A stretch of DNA of 64,000 nucleotides from Ostrinia nubilalis (lineage: Eukaryota; Arthropoda; Insecta; Lepidoptera; Crambidae): the NCBI RefSeq assembly GCF_963855985.1, contig NC_087104.1, positions 1,240,001-1,304,000 on the forward strand, given 5' to 3'. This document shows, piece after piece, positions 52,356 through 63,475 of the stretch. The position numbers were made by a program, and so were the translations under genes. The stretch's first letter is position 1, and the number at the start of each line of letters is the position of its first letter. Under the pieces are notes generated by a model. That model did not search any database. It was not told the DNA's origin and was given only the letters and a program-made list of their open reading frames with translations.

Positions 52356-52754
52356 ATAGATAGAATGCATATATTTTGCTGTTTTAATCTGGATTAAAAT
52401 ACAAAATAAAACTTCGATATGTTTCAAAAACTGGTTCATAATATCGATTTCTGCTAACTGGGACCGAATTCGGTTTTCGGGTCGGACGAAACGTATCGCT
52501 TCCCAATATTTATAAAATTCCTTTCCAGTCCCTTTTCCCAGAAACTTTATTTTGAAGCTTGCTTTAAAAAAACTTTAGCCATACGAGCAAAATACACACG
52601 GCAAAACATTTCGGTGTGCACCTGCTGGGAAGCAGGGAAGTCCTTTGATCTGCCAACCGAGGCGGGCAAACACCGATGCGATCGCTTCGTGGAGGGTAGA
52701 TGCAGGTTTGGTAAACGTACAAGTAAGTACAAATTACGAAATGAATTTGCAGAC
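52356..52754. other. no gene seen
   Basis: No recognisable feature. Confidence 0.3.
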
Positions 52755-52852
52755 TAAGGCTGAGTAATCTGAGAAATCTGTCAAACCCCATACAAAAAGC
52801 AATGGTCATTTTTATTATTAAGGTTAAAATAAGATGGTGCAACCCAGCCTTT
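52755..52852 (-). mobile_element. GTTGCACCATC MITE, copy 6 (partial)
   Basis: AAGGCTGAGTAATCTG, AATCTGTCAAACCCCATAC and AAGATGGTGCAACCCAGCC. The left end and part of the core are deleted. Confidence 0.7.
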
Positions 52853-52980
52853 AAATCCATGGTTATAAATGAGACAGTAACTTTGTACAATGATACCTTT
52901 TAGAGGTTGGTTGAAACCAAAAACGCTAGTCTATTTAATCAGTGACACGGCATCTGAAGCTAAAGCAAAGATTCAAGCAT

Positions 52981-53042
52981 TTGGTTGGTAGCGGCCTGCG
53001 TCCAGCGCTTTCCTGCTACCTTTATGATGTCGTCGTCGTCGT
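52981..53042 (-). mobile_element. short RTE-type fragment
   Basis: TTGGTTGGTAGCGGCCTGCG and TCCTGCTACCTTTATGATGT match the fragment at 11597-11734; the GATGAT-tailed end is absent. Confidence 0.5.
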
Positions 53043-53249
53043 TACATAAATTACTGAGCTTAAAAGCTTTCCACTTACAAGGCAGAGTTTAAAATGAAAA
53101 TGACTACTTACATGGACAGTGAAATTAGATTTTACAGCGCAAGGAAGTGACATAAAGGAATTTGACTCACTGACGAAATGAATTTGCTCAACTCTAACGA
53201 ATACCTATTGTTAAGAACTTTGTAACTTTTGTTCTAACAAATAATACAT

Positions 53250-53592
53250 CGTTCGTTTCAGCCGAAAGATGTCCACTGCTGGACAAAGGCCTCCCCCAAG
53301 GATTTCCACAAAGACCGGTCCTGCGCCGCTCGCATCCAGGCACCTCCCGCGACCTTCACCAGATCGTCGGTCTACCTAGTGGGAGGCCTGCCCACGCTAC
53401 GTCTTCCGGCTCGTGGTCGCCACTCAAGAACTTTCCTGCCCTAGCAGCCATCAGCTCTTCGAGTTATGTGCCCTGCCCACTGCCACTTGATTTTAGCGAT
53501 TCTGCGGGCTATGTCAGTCACTCTGGTTCTAATACGGATCTCCTCATTTCTGATTCGATCACGCAGGGAAAGTCCGAGCATAGCACGCTCCA
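53250..53592 (-). pseudogene. 5'-truncated RTE retrotransposon fragment
   Basis: Reverse of the last about 110 codons, from a CGTTCG tail through TTCAGCCGAAAGATGTCCAC, GCGACCTTCACCAGATCGTC and CACTGCCACTTGATTTTAGC to GTCCGAGCATAGCACGCTCC. Few changes, so it is younger than the other fragments. Confidence 0.85.
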
Positions 53593-53828
53593 AATAAAAC
53601 ATAAGAGCTACTATTGCAAAATGTAGCATAACCTTTAATCCAGTTTTCAATCCCCGTCCCCAGCCAATTGAGTACAAAAATATCTTTATAGGTCCCCGAG
53701 ACGTCTTCAGCAAACTGAATAAAAGTGTTTCCGGGCTAAATGTAGTAACTTACTGCTGCAGCAGTTAGTAAGTTCAAGAGATTGTACTTGTGGACTTAAA
53801 TTGAATTTAGCCGGTGCGGAGCGGGATT

Positions 53829-54548
53829 TAGGGTTGCCAGGTCCAAAAAATCAAAAGCCGGACTCGGTGCTTAATTTGGCCGGACATTCATAGACTACAG
53901 GCCCGAATCACATGGATGTCCGTAGTAAATAAGGACCTTAAAGAGGCCCAAGTCAACAGTGATACGACACAGGAGTACTGGGCCAGGACTAAGCCATCTG
54001 GAGACGCATGATACGGAGGGTCGACCCCAAATAAAATGGGAATGGGCTAGGCAAAGAAGAAGATTCATAGGCTACAGCCCCTTCCCTTGAATTTGCGGAA
54101 AATAATTTCAATGTGCTATCTAATTTTTTGTGCTCTTTTTGGTGTCCCTCAACACGTGATGCCTAGTAGGAGGCCTGCCAACTTTTCTGCCCCAACGGCC
54201 ATCGTCTCTACGAGCTATGTGCCTCATCCACTGCCACTTGATTTTAGCAATTCTGCGAGCTATGTCGGTCACTTTGGTTCTCCTGCGGATCTTCTCATTT
54301 CTGATTCGATCACGCAGGGAAACTCCAAGTATGAACCGCTCCATCGCCCTTTGGGTGACCTTGAGCCTTCTTATGAGGCCAATAGTAAGCGACCACGTTG
54401 CGACGCGATGCACTAAGCAAGTGTTTATGGGTTGTTCTACTGCAGCCACGTAAAATATTTAAAACCGGCCGGATGAGAGAATATTTGGCCGGACACGTCC
54501 GTAAAAAGCCGAACATGTCCGGCTAAAGTCGGACACCTGGCAACCCTA
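53829..54548. mobile_element. TIR element with TAGGGTTGCCAGG ends, copy 2
   Basis: The left end TAGGGTTGCCAGGTCC and the right end ACCTGGCAACCCTA are inverted. Subterminal GCCGGACAT / ACATGTCCGGC motifs are mirrored. It is a relative of 10523-10900. An RTE fragment (54163-54401) and another retroposon piece ending AAAGAAGAAGATT (about 53925-54066) lie inside it. Confidence 0.65.
54163..54401 (-). pseudogene. RTE retrotransposon fragment inside the TIR element
   Basis: Reverse of RTE codons around the C-terminal basic region: CACTGCCACTTGATTTTAGC, GATTCGATCACGCAGGGAAA, CTTGAGCCTTCTTATGAGGC. The extreme C-terminus is missing, so this is an internal piece and not a simple 3'-end insertion. Confidence 0.75.
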
Positions 54549-55130
54549 CGGGATGTCTCGCTGTAATGTAATGACTCAAAAATGGGAGCAGTTTTGTTAG
54601 GACATTGTAGTACAAATTGCTCGGGTTGTATAAGAACTTCCGGGGAGTGATGTCAGTGAGACAGTTAGAGGTTATAGCAGAAATTAAAGGCTCTTTGATG
54701 ACTTCCGGGGTCTGATATCAGATGGAGGCTATTAGTAGACGTTGAAGAGAGGGGCTAATCATATTAATTAAGAATAAAGACAAAACAGAGAATATTGCTC
54801 GACTTTTTTCGTGAAAAAATGTAATTTATAAATGGAATGAAATTACCTTTGATTGTAATAATTCTTTTCAAGTGCCAATATTAATTACTCTGTGAACCAG
54901 TGTTTTTTTCATCAATACTTGGTAGTATATTTATTTATACCCTTAAACATTCAACAGAAATATTAATTTTGATTCGCAATAAATGAAAAACAAAAAGCTG
55001 GAATACGCAGATTAATTTCATGATGAAAATAACTTGCTGTTTTACAATTAAAAAAAATGTATTTTAAATTGACCATTTGAAACATGTTGTTGATTGAAAT
55101 ATTTAATGCATTAGTCGCAAGTCTGAATTT
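54549..55130. other. no gene seen
   Basis: No recognisable feature. Confidence 0.3.
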
Positions 55131-55240
55131 CGTTGCATGTCTACACTTATTTATATTATTATTATTATAATGTTAAGTATTGTAAGTGTATTGTCGATGA
55201 TACTGAATAAATTTTTTTTCTTTCTTTCTTTCTTTCTATT
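55131..55240 (+). mobile_element. retroposon 3' end with (CTTT)n tail
   Basis: GATGATACTGAATAAATTTT is followed by CTTT units to about 55238, the same form as 8222 and 5393. Confidence 0.5.
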
Positions 55241-55290
55241 TATGAGTTATTTTCTATCGGTCTTAGAACCGTCTCTCTCTACATTACTAA

Positions 55291-55432
55291 CGCTCGTATT
55301 CACAAACATTACTCTGAGATCTCGCAGTGCGCGTGTACGCATAGGGTGACACACGAACCAATCACAGAGCTCTATTCGACGCTGTGCGTTCGATTTGCTC
55401 TTCACTTAAGTAAGCATCGTTTGTGAATACGG
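55291..55432. mobile_element. CGTATTCACAAA MITE, copy 2
   Basis: CGCTCGTATTCACAAACATT at the left and CATCGTTTGTGAATACGG at the right. The core is the reverse complement of the copy at 33737-33876 (ACCAATCACAGAGCTCTATT, GCGTTCGATTTGCT). Confidence 0.75.
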
Positions 55433-55561
55433 AAAAGCTACCTGTATATTTAGCAGCGTAATTCTTCAATTGAATCTATTCTTTGATGTGGGTTACACAT
55501 GGGTCATTTCCTATCGGCCTTAGACCAGTCTCTTACACCCTATATTATCAACTTACCTACA

Positions 55562-56035
55562 TATACAGGGTGGAATTTTGTAATGCCACCTGGAGGGAAA
55601 GTACTCTTAATACTGTAGATAGAAAATTTTACTGAAAGAAAACATTTCTTTATTTTTGAAAAGAAAGGAAACTGCATTCAAAGATTTTCCAATTTTTTTC
55701 GAAAATTCACTACCATGCCATACAATTTTCTATACATAATTAAAATAATTTAAGATTTCATGGTTTTCCTTTCATTTGATTTGTCAAGTTTGTTAGAGAG
55801 ATTTCATCCTTATACTTAACCCTAACGATCGATGTAATAAAAATACAGGGTGTAATTTTTAACAGATTTTAGTTGGTTCGATTCCCGGGTGTGGAAAGCA
55901 AATTTTTGGAAATCTTTGAATGCAGTTCTATTTCTTTAAAAAAATAAAAGAATGTTTTCCTTGAGAAAAAATTTATATCTACAATATTATGAGTACTTTT
56001 CCTCTAGGTGGCATTACAAAATTCCACCCTGTATA
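55562..56035. mobile_element. mariner-like long-TIR element, uninterrupted copy
   Basis: The element 55564-56033 (470 bp) has TACAGGGTGG ends, inverted similarity over about 120 bp per arm, and TA on both sides. Internally, TACAGGGTGTAATTTTTAAC repeats the terminal motif, and GGTTCGATTCCCGGGTG carries an exact pol III B-box consensus. It is the empty-site reference for the interrupted copy at 3795-5608. Confidence 0.85.
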
Positions 56036-56340
56036 TCCAGTAGGGTAATTCTACCCGTCTTCCGCGGTCACTATTACTTACCGGGAATACCAGACTACTG
56101 CCGGATGCGGTAGTGCAGTATCTGGCAGACCGCGTAATAATGCTGCATGTACATAATGAAACCACAGTCTTCATGCTGTTGCAAGCTGTGCAATCCAAGT
56201 AAGGATCTTGGAGATTATCCCCCTGTTTTAAAATGTAATTTCCATACTAAACGTCACTTTAAAACACTGTTCAACGAGCGTGTAAGTTTTATTAGTAAGG
56301 GGTATGAATACAACAAAACATTGCGTAATAATATTGTAAA

Positions 56341-56522
56341 CTAGCGACCCGTCCCTGCTTCGCACAGGTAGAATGTATTATATTTAAAAACCTTCCTCTT
56401 GAATTACTATTTAAAAAAAAACGGATCAAAATTCGTTGCATAGTTTTTAAGATCTAAGTACCTATACATAGGAACAGACAGACAGCGAAGCGATTTTGTT
56501 TTATACTATGTATGTAGTGATC
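56341..56522 (+). repeat. CTAGCGACCCG dispersed repeat, copy 2
   Basis: CTAGCGACCCGTCCCTGCTT, GGATCAAAATTCGTTGCATA and TTTTGTTTTATACTATGTAT match the reverse of 11945-12123. Confidence 0.6.
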
Positions 56523-56744
56523 CTTAAGGTAGGTAAGTAACTCTATTTGTCTGTTACCTTTCATGTTTAAACTATTTTTTATTGCGATAATATAATTTGA
56601 AGGGGGTGAAATAGGGGGTGAAAAGGTGGGTTAATAATTTCTCATGTAGGTGCCATAAAACGCTGAGGAAAAAAGTTGAGTCTCCTAATTATAAGTTTGC
56701 TTTTAAAAACTCTACATCTCTGGCTTTTAATTTTTAATCTTAAA

Positions 56745-57168
56745 TACACTCGGCATCAAATAAATCGCACCTCCCGCGACAAGCACTTATCAAACGTATG
56801 CATCCCCACTTCCCACCAACATTGGTACCATTTGAAAGCCTAGTTCTAAACTTCATTTCATTAAAGAAAAGGTTTTTACCCCAAAAATGTGTCTTTACAA
56901 GGATCCAGAGTCACTTCTTCAAAAAATAGGTAGTTGCGCAATAGCCATTTTTTATGACTATAAAACTGTTAAGTTGGGATTAATCGCTATCCATCTGTTA
57001 AAGAGGACACGTGAGATCTTTATTTGGTTTTTTATCCATAAAAATTGGTCTAATTGATCCCAGAGGCTTTCAAATAACACCAATATTGTTGGGGTACCAT
57101 GATTGTGTCAGAGGAAAATCTTTAAAGTTCGCGTCGCGGAAGGTGCGGTTTATTTGATGTTGAGTGTA
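56745..57168. mobile_element. mariner-like MITE, 420 bp
   Basis: The ends CACTCGGCATCAAATAAATC and its inverted partner (GGTTTATTTGATGTTGAGTG) match over about 35 bp with a few changes, flanked by TA (56745-56746 and 57167-57168). The interior has no ORF. Confidence 0.72.
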
Positions 57169-57228
57169 GATAGTTAAATTAGTTTGTCTTATATGTATTG
57201 GCGGAAATTAGTTTGATTTGGAGATAAG

Positions 57229-57330
57229 GAGACATGTAAAGTGCCCCTTAAGGGCCACCTTTTTTACTGTATTTTGACGTTATTAAGTGCCACTAGTGGT
57301 CTAATATGAATAAAATATTGATTTTGATTT
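57229..57330 (+). mobile_element. retroposon 3' end with GATTTT tail, copy 3
   Basis: AAGTGCCCCTTAAGGGCCAC, AGTGCCACTAGTGGTCTAAT and GAATAAAATATTGATTTTGA match 34120-34228 and 35760-35825. Confidence 0.55.
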
Positions 57331-57918
57331 TGAAGTAGGTGATAACATTTTACAATTAGCAAACAAATCCTTATTGTCGAACACCCCTGGGCTGGCATTA
57401 TATTGAAAATGAAGATTCTTAACTCACCAAAATGATGGTTGCCGATTAACATCGAATTTCGACGAGCCAAAAAAGCGGGAAAAGTGAAAATAATTCCGTT
57501 CCGTTCCACGCAAGGTGAAAATTATTTTGAGCGGCAATCGTTTATCAAAAGCGCCACTCACTGCGGTAATGTTGCGAAAAAATAATATAACACGTCGAAT
57601 TTGCCGAGCCGTTTATTTATATTGGGGATTGGACTCGTGTTGGCCAAGCTTTTTGTAAAACCTTTATAGAGAAGTTGCTGTGTAGTAACCATCCTATTTT
57701 GAACTCTACAGCCTTATATTTAGATTGGAAAATATGTTAGAGTTTCAGCCTCGCCGTTATTGGCTTCCAATTCGCGGTATTGGAATACCTGAAGCTTAAA
57801 CTTGTGGGTAAATGACGTAGTCACTGTTCATGTTGAGTCATATTTTGTGGCCTAGATTTTCACACGCACAAGTGTACCAAATTATGTAAACCACTCTATA
57901 CAAAAGCTACTTTATAGA
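57331..57918. other. no gene seen
   Basis: No recognisable feature. Confidence 0.3.
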
Positions 57919-58032
57919 CTCTACACACCAAGCCCGGCGGACTGGCGCGATGGCGTTGGCGGCTGCATTCTATGATTTTTGATGACTTGTCAAAAGTCGA
58001 CGACTCACATGTCGGCGGGTTTTGTGTGTGTA
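57919..58032. mobile_element. CTACACACCAAGCC MITE, copy 2
   Basis: CTCTACACACCAAGCCCGGC at the left and GACTCACATGTCGGCGGGTT at the right. Reverse relative of 37360-37482. Confidence 0.6.
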
Positions 58033-58238
58033 TCAATATTATAAGCTGTCATGATCCTACTATTTAAGCACATTTATTGTTCTTAGTCTATCACCTGTAT
58101 AAAACTTGCTTTAACACTTATTTTTTCTTCTTGTTGTAGGTCTCAATTACTCAGCGAGTGGATGGATCGCCTCTCAACTCTCTTATCTCAAGTAAAAGGT
58201 TGACTATTTCTTTACATTTTTAACGTTGCCTATTCTTA

Positions 58239-58771
58239 GTTTTATCAGGCCTATTCATCTCCGCGAGTTTACATCGAAAACAAAACACGCACGATGGCCC
58301 ACCTACAGGATACTATTCGACAAGACCTCACATACGAGCGAACATTGACTCACGCACGCGTATTCTTGTGTATGATGGAAGAAAATAAAGAAAATGGTGT
58401 ACTAAATACTGTGCAGTATTTAACTGCCTAAATAATAATAAAAACGCAGAATGTACTTTTTTAAGTTGCCTCAAGACACTAAGAGGTAAATAAGTAGTTA
58501 ATATTATTCATGATAATTCATGCTAAATCATGTATTTCCTCCGCCATTTTCCGCAGTTTGGCACCTCACGTCACATCATTTTACCGAAGTCAGCCCTATA
58601 GCTTCGGCGCAGTGCCGATCACTGACGTTTGTCAACAAAATGGTGCTTGACTCTTGAGACAGGCTAAATTACACCATATTGTTAATGACATTCAGCATAC
58701 ATTTTTTAAAATACCTTCGCGAAGTAAAACTTCTGTACGTAGTACTTATTATATTATTCTGTGGTTTTATT
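58239..58771 (+). mobile_element. THAP-exon-bearing short DNA transposon, copy B
   Basis: 58246-58763 matches 2711-3238 along its whole length with few differences (a 10-bp and some smaller gaps). Flanked by its own direct repeat GTTTTAT (58239-58245 and 58764-58770). The THAP-like exon and the GT donor after CACTAAGAG carry the same frame break as in copy A. It ends about 30 bp before the RTE insertion. Confidence 0.75.
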
Positions 58772-58796
58772 ACAAACTTGTCAATATTAGATGACT

Positions 58797-61700
58797 ATGG
58801 CTTGCCGTGTGGGGACGGCCGTAAAAGAATACTTTTCCCCACCGCCCACAGGAGGCGTGTCGTAAGAGACGACAAACTCCTGTAGCACCAGACGGGCAGC
58901 AGCGTCTGCGTGCGAAACCAAGTAAAAAACTGCGATCGCCAACCCGCCTGCCAAGCGTGGCGATTAGGGCAAAACCCTCCAAATGGTGGCACAAACAAAA
59001 AAACGGCCCCTAGTCCCCGGCGGCCCCACTATCCCGGACCACGGTAGCGGTCACGGTAACGGTGGGGCAAGGGGTGCGAAGAATCCCCGGGGGATGCCAA
59101 GCTACCAACACCGACGACCTCTGGCCCTGGCAACCTATAACGCTCGCACACTGCGTACAGACGTGAAGCTAATGGAACTCGAGGAAGAATTGAGCAGGTT
59201 ACGGTGGGATATCGTAGGATTATGTGAAGTCCGAAGAGAGGGAGAGGACACCATAATTCTCAAATCCGGAAACCTGCTCTATTTCCGGGAGGGCGACCAG
59301 CAGTCCCAGGGTGGTGTCGGGTTTATCGTCCACAAGTCCCTTGTCAACAACGTGGTCCAGATCGAGAGTGTTTCGGCGAGGGTAGCGTACCTGATACTCA
59401 GAATCACCAAACGGTATTCGCTGAAGGTCATACAGGTATACGCACCGACCACGGAACACCCCGACGACGAAGTGGAGACTATGTATGAGGATATTTCCAG
59501 AGCCATACATAGCTCCCGGTCCCATTTTACCGTTGTGATGGGGGACTTCAACGCGAGGCTAGGTAAACGAAGCGATAATGAGCCGAAAGTGGGGCAATTT
59601 GGGTATGGAGAGAGGAACGCACGTGGCCAACTGCTGGCTGGCTTTATGGAGAAGGAGGGCCTCTTTATGATGAACTCCTTCTTCAGAAAGCCAAAACAGC
59701 GAAAGTGGACATGGCTGCATCCCAATGGCGCTACAAAAAATGAGATAGACTTCATCTTGTCGACGAAGAAGCATATATTCAATGATGTCTCTGTGATCAA
59801 TTCGGTCAAAACAGGAAGCGATCACCGAATGGTAAGAGGCACATTGAATATCAGACCCAAGCTCGAGAGATGTCGACTGATGAAGTCTACGCTCCGCCCA
59901 GCGCCCATCCAACTCCAAAACCCCGAAAGCTTTCAGCTCGAGTTGCAAAATCGTTTCGAATGCCTAGGAGACTGCGAAAATGTGGACGAATACAATGACA
60001 GGTTCGTGGAAATTGTCCAAACGACTGGGTCTAAGTTCTTTAAAACCCGTCGTTCAAAAGGAACCAAAAAGATCTCTGACCTCACCAATCAACTCATGGA
60101 AGAGAGACGGAACTTGGTTTTGCAGTCCTCTGAAGATGCTGCTCAGTATCGGCGCCTTAACAGACAGATCTCCAAGTCTTTGACTCGCGACCTAAGCCAA
60201 TTTAATACAGACCGTATTAAAGAGGCGATTGAGCGAAACAAAGGCTCTAAAGTGTTCGCAAGAGATCTGTCTGTTGGCCAAAGTCAACTGACCAAGCTGA
60301 AGACAGAGGATGGCAGAGCCATTTCGTCGGGGCCGGAGATATTGGAAGAGGTTGAGAAGTTCTACGGACAATTATACACGAGTGTACGCGCACCTGTCAC
60401 AAATCTAGCCGAAGACCCAAGAGCTAGACTGACCCGACACTATACCGAAGATATCCCGGACGTCAGTCTGTACGAGATTAGAATGGCTCTCAAACAGCTG
60501 AAGAACAACAAGGCACCGGGTGATGATGGAATCACGGCTGAGCTTTTGAAGGCAGGCGGAACGCCGGTACTAAGGGCTCTTCAGAAGCTGTTCAATTCCG
60601 TCATCCTCGAAGGAAAAACGCCTACGACATGGCACAGAAGTGTGGTGGTACTCTTCTTCAAAAAAGGTGACAAAACCTTGTTGAAGAATTATAGACCCAT
60701 CTCACTTCTGAGCCATGTCTACAAGCTGTTTTCGAGAGTCATTACGAATCGTCTCGCTCGCAGGCTCGACGACTTCCAGCCTCCCGAACAAGCCGGTTTC
60801 CGAAAAGGCTTTAGTACCATAGACCACATACATACGCTAAGGCAAATTATACAGAAGACCGAGGATTATGAAAAAGCCTTCGATTCGGTCGAGACCTGGG
60901 CAGTGCTACAGTCTCTCCAAAGGTGCCAAATTGACTATCGATATATCGAAGTGTTGAGGGGTTTGTACAAAAACGCCACAATGTCGGTCCGCCTCCAGGA
61001 TCGGGACTCGAAACCTATCCAGTTGCAGCGAGGGGTAAGACAGGGAGACGTCATATCTCCAAAACTGTTTACCACCGCCCTGGAAGATGTCTTCAAGCTT
61101 CTGGACTGGAACGGATTTGGCATAAATATCAACGGCGAGTACATCACCCACCTTCGATTCGCGGACGATATCGTAGTCATGGCTGAGACCTTGGAGGATC
61201 TAGGCACAATGCTCGATGGCCTCAGTAGAGCCTCTCAACAAGTGGGCCTCAGAATGAACATGGACAAGACAAAAATCATGTCTAATGTCCGTGTTGCACC
61301 CACTCCTCTGAAGGTTGGAGACTCTACACTCGAAGTTGTTGACAATTATGTATACCTGGGACAAACAGTCCAGTTAGGTAGGTCCAACTTCGAGAAAGAG
61401 GTCAATCGTCGAATCCAACTCGGATGGGCAGCGTTCGGGAAGCTTCGCCATATACTCACGTCCGAAATACCGCAGTGTCTTAAGTCGAAAGTATTTGACC
61501 AATGCGTGTTGCCAGTGATGGTATACGGATCTGAGACGTGGTCGCTTACTATGGGCCTCATAAGAAGGCTCAAGGTCACCCAAAGGGCAATGGAGCGGGC
61601 TATGCTCGGAGTTTCCCTGCGTGATCGAATCAGAAATGAGGAGATCCGCAGGAGAACCAAAGTAACCGACATAGCTCGCAGAATTGCTAAAATCAAGTGG

Positions 61701-61952
61701 CAGTGGGCGGGGCACATAGCTCGTAGAGACGATGGCCGTTGGGGCAGGAAAGTTCTCGAGTGGCGACCACGGGCTGGAAGACGTAGCGTGGGCAGGCCTC
61801 CTACTAGGTGGACCGACGATCTGGTGAAGGTCGCGGGAGGAGCCTGGATGCGGGCAGCGCAGGACCGTTCATTGTGGAAAACCTTGGGGGAGGCCTTTGT
61901 CCAGCAGTGGACGTCATTTGGCTGAAAAGAAAGAAGAAGAAGAAGATGGCTT
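58797..61952 (+). mobile_element. full-length RTE-clade retrotransposon, copy 2
   Basis: The 5' leader starts GCCGTGTGGGGACGGCC at 58804, directly after ATGGCTT, which recurs after the tail at 61946-61952 as a 7-bp duplication. The tail after the stop is AAAG/AAG repeats (61926-61945), different from the AACG tail of copy 1. The leader and ORF are otherwise close to copy 1. Confidence 0.88.
58983..61925 (+). CDS. RTE endonuclease-reverse transcriptase with an 11-residue deletion at motif A (980 aa)
   Basis: Same domain order as the protein at 46107-49082 and co-linear except for one in-frame gap. Between QKTE and DYEKAFD it lacks the 11 residues that in copy 1 read EYNQPLCLAFV. That removes the beta-strand that leads into motif A, while keeping the DYEKAFD aspartate. 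Endonuclease residues (YNART, CEVRRE, GDFN, SDH), motif B and FADD are intact. The start ATG at 58983 follows the conserved leader and no upstream in-frame ATG exists. The deletion lies between near-identical GAGTAT/GACTAT words, consistent with slippage. Reverse transcriptase activity is probably lost although the frame stays open. Confidence 0.9.
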   Translation: MVAQTKKRPLVPGGPTIPDHGSGHGNGGARGAKNPRGMPSYQHRRPLALATYNARTLRTDVKLMELEEELSRLRWDIVGLCEVRREGEDTIILKSGNLLYFREGDQQSQGGVGFIVHKSLVNNVVQIESVSARVAYLILRITKRYSLKVIQVYAPTTEHPDDEVETMYEDISRAIHSSRSHFTVVMGDFNARLGKRSDNEPKVGQFGYGERNARGQLLAGFMEKEGLFMMNSFFRKPKQRKWTWLHPNGATKNEIDFILSTKKHIFNDVSVINSVKTGSDHRMVRGTLNIRPKLERCRLMKSTLRPAPIQLQNPESFQLELQNRFECLGDCENVDEYNDRFVEIVQTTGSKFFKTRRSKGTKKISDLTNQLMEERRNLVLQSSEDAAQYRRLNRQISKSLTRDLSQFNTDRIKEAIERNKGSKVFARDLSVGQSQLTKLKTEDGRAISSGPEILEEVEKFYGQLYTSVRAPVTNLAEDPRARLTRHYTEDIPDVSLYEIRMALKQLKNNKAPGDDGITAELLKAGGTPVLRALQKLFNSVILEGKTPTTWHRSVVVLFFKKGDKTLLKNYRPISLLSHVYKLFSRVITNRLARRLDDFQPPEQAGFRKGFSTIDHIHTLRQIIQKTEDYEKAFDSVETWAVLQSLQRCQIDYRYIEVLRGLYKNATMSVRLQDRDSKPIQLQRGVRQGDVISPKLFTTALEDVFKLLDWNGFGININGEYITHLRFADDIVVMAETLEDLGTMLDGLSRASQQVGLRMNMDKTKIMSNVRVAPTPLKVGDSTLEVVDNYVYLGQTVQLGRSNFEKEVNRRIQLGWAAFGKLRHILTSEIPQCLKSKVFDQCVLPVMVYGSETWSLTMGLIRRLKVTQRAMERAMLGVSLRDRIRNEEIRRRTKVTDIARRIAKIKWQWAGHIARRDDGRWGRKVLEWRPRAGRRSVGRPPTRWTDDLVKVAGGAWMRAAQDRSLWKTLGEAFVQQWTSFG

Positions 61953-62094
61953 ACCTAATGATGTCGGTGTCGGACTGCCTATTCCATATTTGCCAAGGGT
62001 CGGTACTTCGAACACCGTCGTCGCTGGACAATTATTGTGATGAGTCCACTCGTAACACAAACATTTAACATAGTTCTAGGGGTTATCGGGTCTA

Positions 62095-62230
62095 TTAGTC
62101 ACTCCCTACTGATATTTTTAAAGACCTCCCCAACCCGTCTGGCTAGCGTGGGGAGTGTATGTCAAATCCATTTGCCTCTTCTGAATTAGAGAGAGTCGTG
62201 CTCATGCAGTGGAGACTGAATGATGATGGT
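62095..62230 (+). mobile_element. degraded RTE-derived non-autonomous retroposon
   Basis: CTCCCCAACCCGTCTGGCTA and GCGTGGGGAGTGTATG, then CAGTGGAGACTGAATGATGA, resemble the 3' half of the 250-bp element at 16660-16909. The leader part is lost. Confidence 0.5.
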
Positions 62231-63404
62231 TCTTCAAAAATCAAAAATATAGCAAACTCCGCGAAACTCCCAGAGTCGAACTAGACAGCTTATTTATTAA
62301 GTATCCAATAAATATTTTATACTGGCCGGGTTGGCCGCAGTCGGTAAAAAGCTCATTGTTATGGACATCATATTGCTATCGATTTCGTTGTTAATGCCAT
62401 GTTGCCTTTACATTTGCTTCTTGCCAAAGATAGACTGTGGCGGGAGCGTTTTATAAGCAACTATATGCTTCAAAAAGCTATGAAAGGATCTTTCTTATCA
62501 AAAGTCCTTCCTATATCAAAAGTTTATGGTGGTTCATTATAGTCTACCAGGGTTGTAGCCTGTGATTTTACAATTGACACTTTAAAAAAAGTACAAATCA
62601 AAGGTTTTATTCCTCAACTATGCTACTTTTCAAAAGCTAGTCATGATACAGTTTACGAGTACAAGATATTATCTAATAAATGCCAAAAAGGTAGATAAGT
62701 AGGTAGGTATATCGAGTTGGATGAAATGCGAGCCCATTTTTTCATCAATATTTTGATGTCACGGTTGAAATACATAAATAACTACTGTACGGTACATTCC
62801 GCCACCGCCACCGCCCGTGTTCGCCTGTTTTTATTTCTATTTCAGGGTTCATCGCGTTATTCCCCTCACGTCCCAATAATGGCACGAGTAGCCGGGCTCC
62901 ACTGACCGGCAAATCGTGGGAAATCTCAATGACCACCGTTTCACTTACAGATACTATTGTTCTGATTTTCCGACTATATCTCGTGTTTGCAGAGTTTCTG
63001 GGCATCTAACACGGTTTTGATAAATGAATACCCGAATTTAGGGGTTCTGCTCAGTGACCTGACGGCAAGATTCCACATCATCTTTACTTGATCCTAGAGC
63101 GTGGTATTTAGATCAATGTGCCCAAATTGGCACAAACTCTCCAATCTCTAGTTTCACTTTCGGAAGCCTACAGCAGTATGTAATGTTAGAGTTTTAAGGG
63201 CGATATCAGTTGGTTGGAGGAGGAAGACCACAAATCACGCACAATGGCTCAATTAGAATTTTAAGGCCCGGCTTCCACCAAAGCGGATAGGAGAGGAGAT
63301 TCGTTATGAATAACCAATCAGATTTCGTTATTTCCACATCACCTTTCCGTTCAGCTTCGATTCGGAAATCCAATTGATAGCTCAAAATACATTCCTCTAA
63401 AACC
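62231..63404. other. no gene seen
   Basis: About 1.2 kb without a recognised repeat. CGGCTTCCACCAAAGCGG near 63268 is typical of a MITE end in style, but no partner end was found. Confidence 0.3.
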
Positions 63405-63475
63405 GGGTGTGAGCTCAGAAAATACTCTATGACGCCACGTCAGCCCACTGCTGGACGTAAGCTATCCCAAGGGGT
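63405..63475 (-). mobile_element. short RTE-type 3' fragment
   Basis: CAGCCCACTGCTGGACGTAA and CCCAAGGGGTGCCATAAAG resemble, in reverse, the terminal bases of RTE-like elements. Confidence 0.4.

Noticed and set aside
58140..58190. Host exon: CTTGTTGTAG acceptor, about 50 bp, then GTAAAAGG
   Set aside because: Too short, the donor is weak, and there is no neighbouring exon in phase; it cannot be separated from chance.
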